A stretch of DNA of 64,000 nt from Solirubrobacteraceae bacterium. Its GTDB lineage: Bacteria; Actinomycetota; Thermoleophilia; Solirubrobacterales; Solirubrobacteraceae. The position numbers and the translations under genes are program-made. This document shows positions 17,769 to 26,676 of this stretch, in pieces. The stretch lies in the NCBI GenBank assembly GCA_025449845.1, contig JANWIP010000019.1:1-64000 (forward strand), read 5' to 3'. The notes under the pieces were generated by a model that was given only the letters and a program-made list of their open reading frames with translations, ran no database searches and was not told the DNA's origin. How positions within the stretch are numbered: the first letter of the stretch is position 1; each line of letters starts with the position of its first letter.

Positions 17769-17891
17769 AGTGGCCTTACCAGCCTCGTGGGAGTGCGCCA
17801 GCGGCTTGCCGACCTCCTCAGCGGCCTTGCCAGCCTCCTCAGCGGCCTTGCCGGCCTCGTCAGTGTGCCTCAGCGGCCGTACCAGCCTCGC
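17769..17891 (-). repeat. degenerate 21-bp tandem repeat encoding AGKAAEE-like units
   Basis: About five imperfect copies of a 21-bp unit (minus strand GAGGCTGGCAAGGCCGCTGAG) lie between the small hydrophobic protein and the P450. In one minus-strand frame they encode DEAGKAAEEAGKAAEEVGKP, and that frame ends in ATGA overlapping the P450 start. It could be a short amphipathic peptide coupled to the P450, or a tail once joined to the hydrophobic protein. No start codon with a ribosome binding site is evident. Confidence 0.55.
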
Positions 17892-18040
17892 CTGCCGCCG
17901 GCAGTAGGAGCGCCACCGACGAAGAAGCCGATCAGCCACAGCAGGATCGCCAAGATCAGCACATACCAGAGCACATGTGCGGCGAAGCCGAGGCCGCCGA
18001 ATAGGGCCAGGATGAGTACGAGGGCAATCAGGGCAATCAT
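17870..18040 (-). CDS. small hydrophobic membrane protein
   Basis: A 56-aa protein with two adjacent membrane segments: MIALIALVLILALFGGLGFA, then VLWYVLILAILLWLIGFFVG, ending GGRRGWYGR. It resembles the short stress-associated hydrophobic proteins common in actinobacteria. The ATG at 18040 has an excellent ribosome binding site (GGAGGAGA). The stop lies just inside the AGKAAEE repeat block. Function unknown; the family resemblance is from recall of the pattern. Confidence 0.75.
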   Translation of the reverse strand: MIALIALVLILALFGGLGFAAHVLWYVLILAILLWLIGFFVGGAPTAGGRRGWYGR

Positions 18041-18184
18041 GGGTCTCCTCCATGTGATGGCGGTGCACTATTGCACTGCCTGTGGTGGAGATCTACCCGC
18101 CCTTCCTGCCCCCGAATCCTCCCATCTGCTGCGACCGGCGCTCTGCCGGCCGCAAATACTGCGCCCCCCCGGAGGGGGACTCAG

Positions 18185-18469
18185 CTATTTCTTCTTCGGG
18201 CTAACGCTCTGCTTCAAGCTCGCGCCGGCCGTGAACTTGGGGGCCTTTGAAGCCTTGATCTTGACCTTTTCGCCCGTGCGCGGATTGACACCCACGCGTG
18301 CCGCGCGCTTGACGACGGAGAACTTGCCAAAGCCCGTGATGGCGACCTCGTCGCCCTTCTTCAGGGTCTTGTTGATGACGAGGACGTATGAATCGACGGC
18401 CCGTCCGGCGTCGGCCCGCGTGAGGCCGCTCTCGGCGGCGACGGCGTCGACCAGTTCGCTCTTGTTCAT
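18185..18469 (-). CDS. HU-family DNA-binding protein
   Basis: A 94-aa nucleoid protein of the HU/IHF family. The N-terminus MNKSELVDAVAAESGLTRAD and the signature GFGKFSVVKRAARVGVNPRT (about residues 46-65) are typical; the second half contains the DNA-bending arm. It ends KQSVSPKKK. It binds and bends DNA without strong sequence preference. The gene stands alone, with about 150 bp of non-coding DNA on each side. Confidence 0.92.
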   Translation of the reverse strand: MNKSELVDAVAAESGLTRADAGRAVDSYVLVINKTLKKGDEVAITGFGKFSVVKRAARVGVNPRTGEKVKIKASKAPKFTAGASLKQSVSPKKK

Positions 18470-18628
18470 CGATGCTTCCTTTCAGTAGAGAGGGTGAGGC
18501 GAGCGCGCAGAGTAGCGCGATTGTCGGAAAGACCGCTTGTCTGAGCGATACAGGCCTTCCGCTCCGCTCCCTGCTTGGGCGTCACGGGCCTCCGGGGGGC
18601 GCTCTCCTCGCCCCCCTTCCCCGGGTCT

Positions 18629-19618
18629 TTATATGGTGACGGCCTGGGCCGGATCGGCGCCCGAAAGCACGCCGCGCAACTGGCTGCGCATCAGGTGATG
18701 GCCCGTGCGCGCATCCACCGCATGGCGGCCTAGAACGAAGCTCGACTTATCGTCGCTGAGCGCCGTATTGGAAGGCATCGCCAAGTGCGGGTCCTCGCCG
18801 CAGGCCTCCAAGAAGCCTGCCGTGGTGCCGTCGCGCACCAGCGCCGGATCGCAGTCAAAGGAGCGCGCCAGCAGGCGCAGATACTCACGGCGGTTCAGCG
18901 AATCGGGGCCCGCTGTGTTGTAGACGCCCGCGCAGTCCTGGGCGATCAGCTCGCATACGCGCTGCGCGTAGTCCCACACATACGTCGGCGAGCGGTAGCC
19001 ATCGGCTGGCGCCGGCAGCGATTGGTCGTGGCGCATGCGGTCCACCAGGCGCAGCGGCAGGCTGCTGTGCGTCCACACGTGCTCTGAGAGCTCCCCCGAG
19101 CCCTGCGGGCGGGCCAGGTTCACGCCGTAGATTCCCGCGGGCCGCGTTATCAGCCAGGTGCCGTTGTAGTCCTGCGCTGCCAGCTCGCACGCCTGCCGCG
19201 AGCGGCCCCAGGCGTTGATCGGTTCCGGCGGATCGTCCTCGCTCCAGCGCTGATGCGGCGGCAGCATGCCGCTGAAGACCCAATCGCAGGACACCAGCAC
19301 GTAGTGCGCGCGCACCGTGCGCGCGGCGGCCAGCGTGTGCACCGTTCCCACTTGCGCCATCTGCGCCGCATAGGGCTCGCGCTCAAGGCGCGTGGGCTGC
19401 ACGCTGCCTGCCGCATGCACCACCACGTCCGGCTCGAAGGCCATTGCCGCCTCCACGCAAGCGTGTCGATCGGCCATATCTAGTCCTTGTGTCTGGGCGC
19501 CAGTGATGTCTACGGGGGTGTCGCGCCATGTGCCCAACACCTCCCAACTCTGCTGTACAGCGGCGGCCGCGAGGTTGGAGCCGACCAGTCCACTTACGCC
19601 AGTGATGAGAAGTCGCAT
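18629..19618 (-). CDS. RmlD-like sugar-nucleotide reductase with altered active site
   Basis: A 329-aa extended SDR related to dTDP-4-dehydrorhamnose reductase. The NAD(P) loop is ITGVSGLVGSNLA (residues 5-17), and VSCDWVFSG (109-117) matches the family VSTDYVFDG. The catalytic YxxxK is replaced: where relatives have YGxSK, this protein has AWGRSR, so Tyr becomes Trp (137) and Lys becomes Arg (141). It may therefore bind a nucleotide sugar or cofactor without normal reduction. No other rhamnose genes are adjacent, although a polysaccharide operon lies 5 kb away. Confidence 0.75.
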   Translation of the reverse strand: MRLLITGVSGLVGSNLAAAAVQQSWEVLGTWRDTPVDITGAQTQGLDMADRHACVEAAMAFEPDVVVHAAGSVQPTRLEREPYAAQMAQVGTVHTLAAARTVRAHYVLVSCDWVFSGMLPPHQRWSEDDPPEPINAWGRSRQACELAAQDYNGTWLITRPAGIYGVNLARPQGSGELSEHVWTHSSLPLRLVDRMRHDQSLPAPADGYRSPTYVWDYAQRVCELIAQDCAGVYNTAGPDSLNRREYLRLLARSFDCDPALVRDGTTAGFLEACGEDPHLAMPSNTALSDDKSSFVLGRHAVDARTGHHLMRSQLRGVLSGADPAQAVTI

Positions 19619-19631
19619 GTGAATCTAGCTA

Positions 19632-19650
19632 TCAAGCGTACCACGCTTGA
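19632..19650. promoter_or_regulatory. inverted repeat upstream of the RmlD-like gene
   Basis: TCAAGCGT and ACGCTTGA (19632-19639 and 19643-19650) form a perfect 8-bp inverted repeat with a 3-bp spacer, 13 bp upstream of the ATG at 19618. It could be an operator or a small 5'-UTR hairpin. Confidence 0.45.
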
Positions 19651-19789
19651 CGATTTCGTAAACAAAGAGATACGTATTATCACACCATCGATAGTGGAGG
19701 GCGCCGTATCGGCTAACCAGCGCGGCAGGGGGGGACCTCAAAACGAGGCCGCGGGGGCGGGCTCCCAGCGGCGCTGGGGGAAGGGATGC

Positions 19790-20788
19790 TCAGCCGCTGC
19801 TGGTGCCGTAGCGCGCGGGAGTGATCGGCGCGTGGATCAGGCCGTTGTGCAGCATCCACGCCGAAAGCCCTTCGATCCTCGCCGCGCGCAGCGTGCCGAA
19901 AGGCACCTTGCCCTGTTCGCTGAACAGCGGCATGTACGCCGCCAGCGACGCGTTCGTGAACCTGCCATCCAGCCCTGGATTGAGGCGCAAGAGGTCTTCC
20001 ACGCTCTGCGCCGGCGCGCGCAAGGTGTCTTCGTATCCCTGCTTCGTGGCTGTCACGAAAGCCTTGACCAAGGCGGGATTGGAGGCGATCAGCCGCTGCG
20101 TGGCGAAGGCCACCAGCCCCGGATAGCCCGGACCGCCGTATTCGTCGAGCCGGAAAGGCGTGATCGGATGGCCTTGCACCTGTAGCTGCACGCCGTCTGC
20201 CGGCACGAACCCCGTGAAGGCCGCGATGCGCCCCGAGAGCAGCGCCTGCGCGCCGTCGAAGCCCACCGTCACCACGTGCACCTTGCGCGGATCGCCGCCC
20301 GCCGCGCGCACCTCGGTTTCGAGCACCACGCGATCGGAGGGCACGCCCGTGATCCCTACCGTGCGGCCTTGCAGCTGTGCTGGTGAGTGCAGGCCCTCCG
20401 AGCGCAGCGCAATCAGGCCGCCTAGCGGCCGCTGCGCGATCGCCATCACCGCCTGCGCATCGCCGCCGCGATCGATCTGCGTCGCCACATCGCTGCCGTC
20501 CGCCAGCCCAAACTGCGCCCGCCCGCCGTCTACCAGGCTGAGCGGGTCCTGCGTGGCCCCCGGCGTCACCACGTGCAGCTCGATCCCATGCGCGCCGTAG
20601 TAGCCGGCGGCCAGCGCGCGATAGATCCCTGCATGCACCGCGTTGGGCACGAAATCGAGCACCAGCGTGGCCTGGGTTGGTTTTTTGGAGGGGGATGGGT
20701 CGGTCGCTGCGCTCCCGCCGCAGGCCGCGAGGAGTAGAGCGCAGAGCAGCGCTAGCGCGCAGGCCGCGGCGGTTCGGGCACGGTGCAT
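19790..20788 (-). CDS. ABC transporter substrate-binding lipoprotein, NMT1/THI5-like
   Basis: A 332-aa extracytoplasmic binding protein. The signal peptide ends in a lipobox (LLAACGG), so Cys23 would be lipidated. The mature part matches the NMT1/THI5/SsuA group that binds thiamine precursors, sulfonates or similar small ligands: TLVLDFVPNAVHAGIYRALA near the start, then GDAQAVMAIAQRPLGGLIAL, and KAFVTATKQGYEDTL. No permease or ATPase gene is adjacent, so it is an orphan here. The aldolase relative 12 bp upstream on the same strand may be co-transcribed. Confidence 0.8.
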   Translation of the reverse strand: MHRARTAAACALALLCALLLAACGGSAATDPSPSKKPTQATLVLDFVPNAVHAGIYRALAAGYYGAHGIELHVVTPGATQDPLSLVDGGRAQFGLADGSDVATQIDRGGDAQAVMAIAQRPLGGLIALRSEGLHSPAQLQGRTVGITGVPSDRVVLETEVRAAGGDPRKVHVVTVGFDGAQALLSGRIAAFTGFVPADGVQLQVQGHPITPFRLDEYGGPGYPGLVAFATQRLIASNPALVKAFVTATKQGYEDTLRAPAQSVEDLLRLNPGLDGRFTNASLAAYMPLFSEQGKVPFGTLRAARIEGLSAWMLHNGLIHAPITPARYGTSSG

Positions 20789-20800
20789 GCGGGGTGAATA

Positions 20801-21517
20801 TCAGTTGCTGTCTCCGAAGCGCAGTCTCAGCCACTCCCAGGCGTGCTGTGACTCGGCCTCATAGTGGCGTGCCCGCAGCACCGCCTCGCTGTCGGTCAAG
20901 GCGCGTGCGCGGCGGGCGTGCTCGGCGACTCTTGAGCGCTCCTCCAGATACCAGGCCCGCACCACCGCTTCGGGCAGCTCCGCCGCTGTGCAAACGGCAC
21001 CGTTGGCGTGCAGCAGCAGGCAGTCATACGCGCCCAGGTCGCCCGCGGCCGCGCGTCCGGCCTCGGTCGAGGCCACCAGCTGGGGCTCGTGGTGGAACGT
21101 CACCACACCGCTGAGGCCGCCCAGCCCGTGCACCAGCGGCGGCACCTCGCCGCGGCTTGCCCACACCTCTGCCGCCTGCGAATGCGTGCGGCAGATCGCG
21201 CCTACGTCATGGCACGCGCTGTAGATCGCCGCGTGCAGCGGGGCCTCCGGCGGGCACAGCGCCTTCTCGCCGCCCATCACCCGACCGGCCAGGTCGAGAT
21301 GGATGATGTCTTTGGGCTTAACTTGCAACAGCGGCGTCGAGGGCGTTAAGAGGAAACCGCCCTCGGGTCTGCGTGTAGAGACGTGACCAAACGCCTCTAC
21401 CAGGCCGGCGCGGGCTATCAAGCGCGCAGCGTAGGCCACCTGCTGGGTTAGATCGGGATCATGATGGGCCCGGCTCGCCGGCCTTCGGCCGGCTGCGCCA
21501 CCCTCAAAGTCGCTCAT
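20801..21517 (-). CDS. class II aldolase/adducin family protein, atypical metal site
   Basis: A 238-aa protein of the fuculose-phosphate aldolase fold. The glutamate region is clear (PPEAPLHAAIY, Glu about 91), but the HxH metal pair reads RTHS (Arg110, His112), and the later NHG reads HANG (170-173), so the usual three-histidine site is incomplete. Some decarboxylase-like members tolerate changes here, so loss of activity is not proven. The ATG at 21517 has a good ribosome binding site (GGGAGG), and TATAGT lies on the minus strand at 21555-21560. It probably forms an operon with the binding-protein gene. Confidence 0.75.
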   Translation of the reverse strand: MSDFEGGAAGRRPASRAHHDPDLTQQVAYAARLIARAGLVEAFGHVSTRRPEGGFLLTPSTPLLQVKPKDIIHLDLAGRVMGGEKALCPPEAPLHAAIYSACHDVGAICRTHSQAAEVWASRGEVPPLVHGLGGLSGVVTFHHEPQLVASTEAGRAAAGDLGAYDCLLLHANGAVCTAAELPEAVVRAWYLEERSRVAEHARRARALTDSEAVLRARHYEAESQHAWEWLRLRFGDSN

Positions 21518-21554
21518 GGCATCAACCTCCCATGGTTGCCATGTGGGTTGAGCT

Positions 21555-21583
21555 TACTATACGTCGGCAGCCGTCGCAGACAA
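21555..21583 (-). promoter_or_regulatory. possible promoter of the aldolase gene
   Basis: On the minus strand TTGTCT is followed after 16 nt by TATAGT (21560-21555), upstream of the ATG at 21517. The -10 is good and the -35 matches four of six consensus bases. The opposite-strand mutase gene at 21633 has no Shine-Dalgarno sequence and TAGACT just before its ATG, suggesting a leaderless start. Confidence 0.4.
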
Positions 21584-21632
21584 GAGGAAACTTTGCGGCA
21601 AAGCCCGCGATAGGCGCGAGTAGACTCCTGCA

Positions 21633-23240
21633 ATGGCCACAACTCCCGCCGCTGCGGGCAGCCAGCAGCAGCATCGAACGCTGTCAGGCGAACCCGTGCG
21701 CGAGCTCTACACCGCCGCTGACTTGCCGCCCGAGGAGACCATCGGGCGGCCCGGCGAGTACCCCTTCACGCGCGGCGTCTACGAGTCGATGTATCGCGGG
21801 CGCCTCTGGACGATGCGCCAGTTCGCCGGCTTTGGCACCAGCGAGGAGACCAACGAACGCTTCCGTTATCTGCTCGACCACGGCCAGACAGGTCTCTCCA
21901 CTGCTTTTGACATGCCTTCGCTGATGGGCCACGACTCCGACCATGCCCGCGCGCTTGGTGAGGTCGGCCGCGAGGGCGTCGCCATCGACACGCTCGATGA
22001 CATGCTCACGCTCTTCGACGGCATCGACCTGGGGGAGGTCTCGGTGTCGATGACCATCAACGCTCCCGCCGCGATCATGCTGGCCTTCTACGTGGCCGCC
22101 GCCGAGGCCAATGGCATCGGGCCCGAGCGCCTCGCCGGCACGATCCAGGCCGACATCCTCAAGGAGTACATCGCCCAGAAGGAGTGGTGCTTCCCGATCG
22201 ACCCCGCCATGCGGCTCTGCGGCGACATGATCGAGTGGTGCACCTTGCGCATGCCGCGCTGGCATCCCATCTCGATCTCCGGCTACCACATCCGCGAGGC
22301 CGGCTCCACCGCGCAGCAGGAGCTGGCCTTCACGCTCAAGGACGGTCTCACCTACGTCGAGCAGGCGATCGAGCGAGGACTCGACGTCGACGATTTCGCG
22401 CCGCGCCTCTCCTTCTTCTTTAACGCCCAGGTCGACTTCTTCGAGGAGATCGCCAAGTACCGCGCCGCACGGCGCATCTGGGCGCGCGAGATGAAGGAGA
22501 CCTACGGCGCCAAGAACCCGCGCTCGTGGCTGATGCGCTTTCACTGCCAGACTGCCGGTGTCTCGCTCACCGCACAGCAGCCGCTCAACAACATCGTGCG
22601 CACCGCCATCGAGGCGCTTGCCGGCGTGCTCGGCGGCGCGCAGTCGCTGCACACCAACAGCTACGACGAGGCGCTCGCGCTGCCTACCGAGGAGGCCGTC
22701 AGGGTCGCCTTGCGCACACAGCAGGTGATCGCGCATGAGACCGGCGTCACCAACACCGTCGATCCGCTCGGCGGCAGCTACTTCGTGGAGGCCCAGACCG
22801 ATGAGATGGAGCAGCGCTGCTACGAGTATTTCGCCAAGATCGACGAGCTAGGGGGGATGGTGGAGGCCGTCAAGCGCAACTTCCCTCAGCGCGAGATCGC
22901 CGATGCTGCCTTTGAGTTGCAGCTGGAGATCGACGCGGGCGAGCGCATCGTCGTCGGCGTCAATCGCTTCCAGCAGCAGGACGAGCTGCCGATCCCCACG
23001 CTGCGCGTCGATCCCGCGCTTGAGCGCAAGCAGCTCGACCGCCTGCAGGGCGTGCGCGCGCTGCGCGACGGCGCTCAGGTCGAGCGAGCCTTGGCGGGGC
23101 TACGCGAGCAGGCCGCCAAAGAGGACGCCAATCTGATGGAGCCGCTGCTTGACTGCGCCCGCGCGCACGCCTCCGAGGGCGAGATCGTCGAGTCGCTTCA
23201 GCGCGTCTTCGGTGACTACACCGAGACGCCCGTCTTCTAG
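21633..23240 (+). CDS. acyl-CoA mutase large (catalytic) subunit, isobutyryl-CoA mutase-like
   Basis: A 535-aa TIM-barrel subunit of a coenzyme-B12-dependent acyl-CoA mutase. It ends after the barrel ([10 protein letters not shown]) and lacks the cobalamin-binding domain, which must come from a separate small subunit not seen here. Specificity positions favour isobutyryl- over methylmalonyl-CoA: MRQFAGFG has Phe64 where methylmalonyl mutase has its carboxylate-binding Tyr, and KEYIAQKEW has Gln182 where that enzyme has Arg. STAFDMPS has Ala91, unlike the Asp of 2-hydroxyisobutyryl-CoA mutase. It stands alone between divergent and unrelated genes. Confidence 0.85.
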   Translation: MATTPAAAGSQQQHRTLSGEPVRELYTAADLPPEETIGRPGEYPFTRGVYESMYRGRLWTMRQFAGFGTSEETNERFRYLLDHGQTGLSTAFDMPSLMGHDSDHARALGEVGREGVAIDTLDDMLTLFDGIDLGEVSVSMTINAPAAIMLAFYVAAAEANGIGPERLAGTIQADILKEYIAQKEWCFPIDPAMRLCGDMIEWCTLRMPRWHPISISGYHIREAGSTAQQELAFTLKDGLTYVEQAIERGLDVDDFAPRLSFFFNAQVDFFEEIAKYRAARRIWAREMKETYGAKNPRSWLMRFHCQTAGVSLTAQQPLNNIVRTAIEALAGVLGGAQSLHTNSYDEALALPTEEAVRVALRTQQVIAHETGVTNTVDPLGGSYFVEAQTDEMEQRCYEYFAKIDELGGMVEAVKRNFPQREIADAAFELQLEIDAGERIVVGVNRFQQQDELPIPTLRVDPALERKQLDRLQGVRALRDGAQVERALAGLREQAAKEDANLMEPLLDCARAHASEGEIVESLQRVFGDYTETPVF

Positions 23241-23385
23241 GGTTTCGCGGCCCGCTGCGTTAGCACCTCACGGCCTGTTGCCTCCTGCCGCCTAGCCTCC
23301 TGCTCGTGGCACGATGCCCCACCCCTCAAAAAATAATCGCCTCATTCCACCGCGCGCCTCGCTACCCTCGCAACTTCCTCCGATC

Positions 23386-25269
23386 ATGAATGTTTCCTCA
23401 CGCATGCGCCGGTTCTTCACCTGGTGGAACGCCCTTGCGCTATCTGCGGCCCTCGCGGCTGCTGGTTTTGGCGGCTCGCCGATCGTTGCTAGCCACGCCT
23501 CCTCGGCGCCTCCCTCCAGTCCGCGCTGTATGCCTTCGACGCTCAATCGCTCCGACATCCTGCCCGGCACTCCCCTGCAGGTCGCGCCGCTGCCCGAATC
23601 GCTCGATGCCTCGCCGCGCGCGCAGATCAGCCTGCTCGGCGCCACCCCCGCGCAGCTCACTCATGTGCTGGTCTCGGGCTCGAGCTCCGGCTTGCACTCC
23701 GGGAGCCTGCGCTCTTACTCACAGGGCGATGGCGCCAGCTTCGTGCCTGCCAAGCCTTTCACGGCCGGCGAGATCGTCACCGTGCATGTGACCGTCGCGG
23801 GGCGTGCTGTCTCCTACCGCTTCACCGTCGCCCACACCGACCCCATCAAGTACGTCGCCCCTGCCGGCGCCGCCGCCACGCTGAAGCCGAGCGAAGTGCA
23901 GCGCTATCACTCGCGTCCCGAACTGCAGCCGCCTGCGCTGGCTGTCACCACGCACGCTTCGCCTGCCACGGCGCCCGGCTACATCATGTCCACGCCTTAC
24001 TCCGGCCCTGGCCAGGATGGGCCCTTGATCTTCGATAACTCTGGGCAGGTGGTCTGGTTCGATCCAATGCCCCACGGTGCCGAGGCCACCAACTTGCAGG
24101 CGCAGCAGCTCGGCGGCAGGCCGGTGCTCACCTGGTGGCAGGGCTACATCCCGGAGCAGGGCTTTGGCGAGGGGGTGGAGAGCATCGCCGACAGCTCCTA
24201 CCACCTCTCGCACGTCTACGCCGGCAATGGCTATTGGGCGGATCTGCACGACTTCCGCATCACTGCGCAGGGGACCGCTCTGCTGACCGTCTTCGATCCC
24301 CTCCGCTGCGATCTCTCCTCTGCCGGGGGTTCGCGCTCGGCGGCCGTCACCGACGGGGTGCTGCAGGAAGTGGACCTCGCCACGGGCCTCGTGCGGCGCG
24401 AGTGGCACTCGATCGATCACGTCGCCATGAGCGACTCCTATGCCTCGGCCCATTCCGCTTCCTATGAATGGCCTTTTGACTACTTCCACATCAACTCCAT
24501 CGACCTGCACGCCGATGGCAGCATCCTCATCAGCGCCCGCAACACCTCCACGCTCTATGAGCTCGATGGCCACAGCGGCCAGATCGTCGAGCGTATTGGC
24601 GGCAAGCACAGCACCGTCAAGCTCGGCCATGGGGCCGAAACCGCCTATCAGCATGACGCCACGCTGCAGCCCAACGGGCAGATCAGCGTCTTTGACAACG
24701 GCGCCGTGCCCAAGGTGCACCCGCAGTCGCGCGGCGTCCTCCTGGCCGTCAATCCGCAGAGCGGCACCGACACCCTCATCGCCCAGTTCACCCATCCCCA
24801 GCCGCTCTCCTCCGGCTCGCAGGGCAACATCCAGGGGCTGCCCGGCGGCGACTACTTCGTCGGCTGGGGGCCCGTGTCCTACTTCTCGGAGTTCTCGCCT
24901 TCGGGGCAGCTGCTGTTTGACGTCCACATGCCCAGTCCCGACCAGTCCTATCGCGGCTACCGCTTCCCTTGGGTCGGCACTCCCACCGAAGCGCCCGCGA
25001 TCGCCGCTGCCACCACCTCCGCCACTAGCCAGGCCGGTGCTTCCGGTGCCCTCACTACCGTCTATGCCAGCTGGAATGGGGCCACGCAGGTGGCCTCCTG
25101 GCGTGTGCTCGCGGGGGCATCCTCGCATGTGCTGGCCGCCGTCGCGGCAGCACCGCGCGGTGGCTTTGAGACCGCCATACCCACGCCGGGCGCGCAGGCC
25201 TACGTTGCCGTGCAGGCGCTCGATGCATCTGGTGCCGTGCTCGGCACCTCGCGCACCATCAAGGGGTGA
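23386..25269 (+). CDS. secreted arylsulfotransferase (ASST)-family protein
   Basis: A 627-aa exported protein. A signal sequence (FTWWNALALSAALAAAGFGG) follows the start at 23386; an ATG at 23404 is an alternative. The central part matches ASST-like beta-propeller proteins: GPLIFDNSGQVVWFDPMP, ADLHDFRITAQGTALLT, then FHINSIDLHADGSILISARN and YQHDATLQPNGQISVFDNGA. The late GNIQGLPGGDYFVGWG is also typical. Known ASSTs transfer sulfate between phenols using histidines; conserved His residues are seen in these motifs. The last 110 residues look like a fibronectin-type beta domain. Likely an extracellular enzyme. Confidence 0.8.
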   Translation: MNVSSRMRRFFTWWNALALSAALAAAGFGGSPIVASHASSAPPSSPRCMPSTLNRSDILPGTPLQVAPLPESLDASPRAQISLLGATPAQLTHVLVSGSSSGLHSGSLRSYSQGDGASFVPAKPFTAGEIVTVHVTVAGRAVSYRFTVAHTDPIKYVAPAGAAATLKPSEVQRYHSRPELQPPALAVTTHASPATAPGYIMSTPYSGPGQDGPLIFDNSGQVVWFDPMPHGAEATNLQAQQLGGRPVLTWWQGYIPEQGFGEGVESIADSSYHLSHVYAGNGYWADLHDFRITAQGTALLTVFDPLRCDLSSAGGSRSAAVTDGVLQEVDLATGLVRREWHSIDHVAMSDSYASAHSASYEWPFDYFHINSIDLHADGSILISARNTSTLYELDGHSGQIVERIGGKHSTVKLGHGAETAYQHDATLQPNGQISVFDNGAVPKVHPQSRGVLLAVNPQSGTDTLIAQFTHPQPLSSGSQGNIQGLPGGDYFVGWGPVSYFSEFSPSGQLLFDVHMPSPDQSYRGYRFPWVGTPTEAPAIAAATTSATSQAGASGALTTVYASWNGATQVASWRVLAGASSHVLAAVAAAPRGGFETAIPTPGAQAYVAVQALDASGAVLGTSRTIKG

Positions 25270-25378
25270 TCCACGCGGCCTCCCGCTCCGTAGAACTGTG
25301 CAGAGTAGTAAGCAGATCCCCCGGATAGGTCCGTCCGCAGGCGTGGGTAGCTTGAGGGGTGATCTTCAGGAGGTTGCG

Positions 25379-25924
25379 ATGCTTTCAAATGCCCACATCC
25401 ACACCAACAGCACAGCGCCTCCGCTGATCGCCACGATCGGCGTTGGCTACAACGGCTCCAGCCGCAGCGCCCAGGCGCTTGCCGTTGGCCGCGAGCTGGC
25501 GGCTGCCCACGGGGCTCGCATTCGCGTCATGGAGGTGGTCTGCCCACCTCGCGCTGTCTACGCTCCGCGTGCAGCTTTTGATGCTGCTCTCGAGTTGGGC
25601 GTCTGCGTGGATCAGCTGCTGCGTCAAGCGCGCGAGCGCCTGGCGAAACTCGATGGCGTCGATAGCTGTGCGGTCTATGGCATCGCCGTAGACGAGCTGG
25701 CCGCCTTCGGTGAGGAAGTCGATCTGCTGGTGGTCGGCGGCAGCCACGGCGGTGCACGCCACCCGCATATGCGGGCCAGCACCTCCGAGTACCTCCAGCG
25801 CCATGCGCCTTGCCAGGTGCTCGTGGTGACGCGTGCGCGACCTACCTGTGCGGGGCTGGGTGCGGTCGCTGTGGGCGGCGGCTCTTGGCGCTCATTGCGC
25901 AGGGCACAGTTGTGTGCACGGTGA
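25379..25924 (+). CDS. universal stress protein (UspA) domain protein
   Basis: A 181-aa cytoplasmic protein with one Usp fold. PPLIATIGVGYNGSSRSAQA gives strand 1 and the ATP-binding start, EEVDLLVVGGSHGGARHPHM gives the glycine-rich GxxG loop, and STSEYLQRHAPCQVLVVTR closes the fold. The ATG at 25379 has a strong ribosome binding site (CAGGAGG). The conserved domain ends near 25850; the last 25 residues overlap the convergent gene at 25842 and are probably not conserved. Confidence 0.85.
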   Translation: MLSNAHIHTNSTAPPLIATIGVGYNGSSRSAQALAVGRELAAAHGARIRVMEVVCPPRAVYAPRAAFDAALELGVCVDQLLRQARERLAKLDGVDSCAVYGIAVDELAAFGEEVDLLVVGGSHGGARHPHMRASTSEYLQRHAPCQVLVVTRARPTCAGLGAVAVGGGSWRSLRRAQLCAR

Positions 25925-26654
25925 CGTGGGTGCCGTCTTCGAAGCTGAAATCACCCGCGAAGGGATAGCCGCCGCGCGGGCACTTCGCGGGGGTGGTGAC
26001 GCCGCGCGGGCGGAAGTATTCGAGTTCGCCGTTCACTTCACGTTCATAGATCAGGTCCTTCGGCCCGAAGGTCGACTGGAACTGCACCACCGACACGTTG
26101 GGGCCGCCGGGCAGGCTCGGTACGAGCGGCACCTGCGTATTGATGCGGCCACTGAAGGGCATGCTGTCCTCCAGTAGCTGACCTGGGAAGACAAGGTCGG
26201 CGAATACCGGCGTCAAGCCTTCGGCGAAGAACAGGATCGTGAGGTGTTCTCCTTCAGAGGTCCCTCGATAGGCATGTATGGTGGCCTGCTCCTGCACCGT
26301 CTTTGGTCCGTAGGGGACCTCCGCGAGGGCCGCGCCAAATCCGACCTCCGAGTTGGCTGGACAGCCTCGGGGGCCATGCGCGTAGAGGTAGATCGGTTCG
26401 CATATGGCCGTGCCGAGCGTATTGCGCGCCAGACCGATGCCGCCGGGCAGGTGCAGATCGACGCCTTGCAGCGGTGAAGGGACCTGCCCATCGGTGCTTG
26501 AGATGTCAAAGCCGAAGGTGATGGTCGTGCTCACCTCGGGCTGATTGGGGCTGAAGTTGGCGAACAGATTGACCTTCTGCGCCGCCTGCCCGCTCGCCGT
26601 CAGCGTCAGGCTCGCACAGAGCGCCAGTGCAAGGACCGATATTCCTCGCCGCAT
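25842..26654 (-). CDS. secreted protein of unknown function (actinobacterial type)
   Basis: A 270-aa exported protein. The chosen start (26654) gives a signal peptide (MRRGISVLALALCASLTLTA, cleaved near ASGQAAQ); the longer frame to 26819 overlaps the next gene. The body reads like repeated beta units found in Thermoleophilia surface proteins: LQGVDLHLPGGIGLARNTLG, a CP-type pair (GCPANSEVGFG) and CPRGGYPFAGDFSFEDG. The LPxG-CPxxSxVG pattern is shared with the large protein at 55881. Its 3' end overlaps the Usp gene by 83 bp tail to tail. Confidence 0.7.
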   Translation of the reverse strand: MRRGISVLALALCASLTLTASGQAAQKVNLFANFSPNQPEVSTTITFGFDISSTDGQVPSPLQGVDLHLPGGIGLARNTLGTAICEPIYLYAHGPRGCPANSEVGFGAALAEVPYGPKTVQEQATIHAYRGTSEGEHLTILFFAEGLTPVFADLVFPGQLLEDSMPFSGRINTQVPLVPSLPGGPNVSVVQFQSTFGPKDLIYEREVNGELEYFRPRGVTTPAKCPRGGYPFAGDFSFEDGTHVTVHTTVPCAMSAKSRRPQRPHPAPHR

Positions 26655-26676
26655 TGTCAGGCGCCCTTGGACACCT

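Noticed and set aside
18160-18184. GC-rich hairpin after the HU gene as a terminator
   Set aside because: Only about five C-G pairs without a T-run; too weak to call.
23719-25128. A 469-aa minus-strand ORF opposite the arylsulfotransferase gene
   Set aside because: Composition is Gly/Val/Arg-rich without recognisable motifs; the plus-strand gene is clear.
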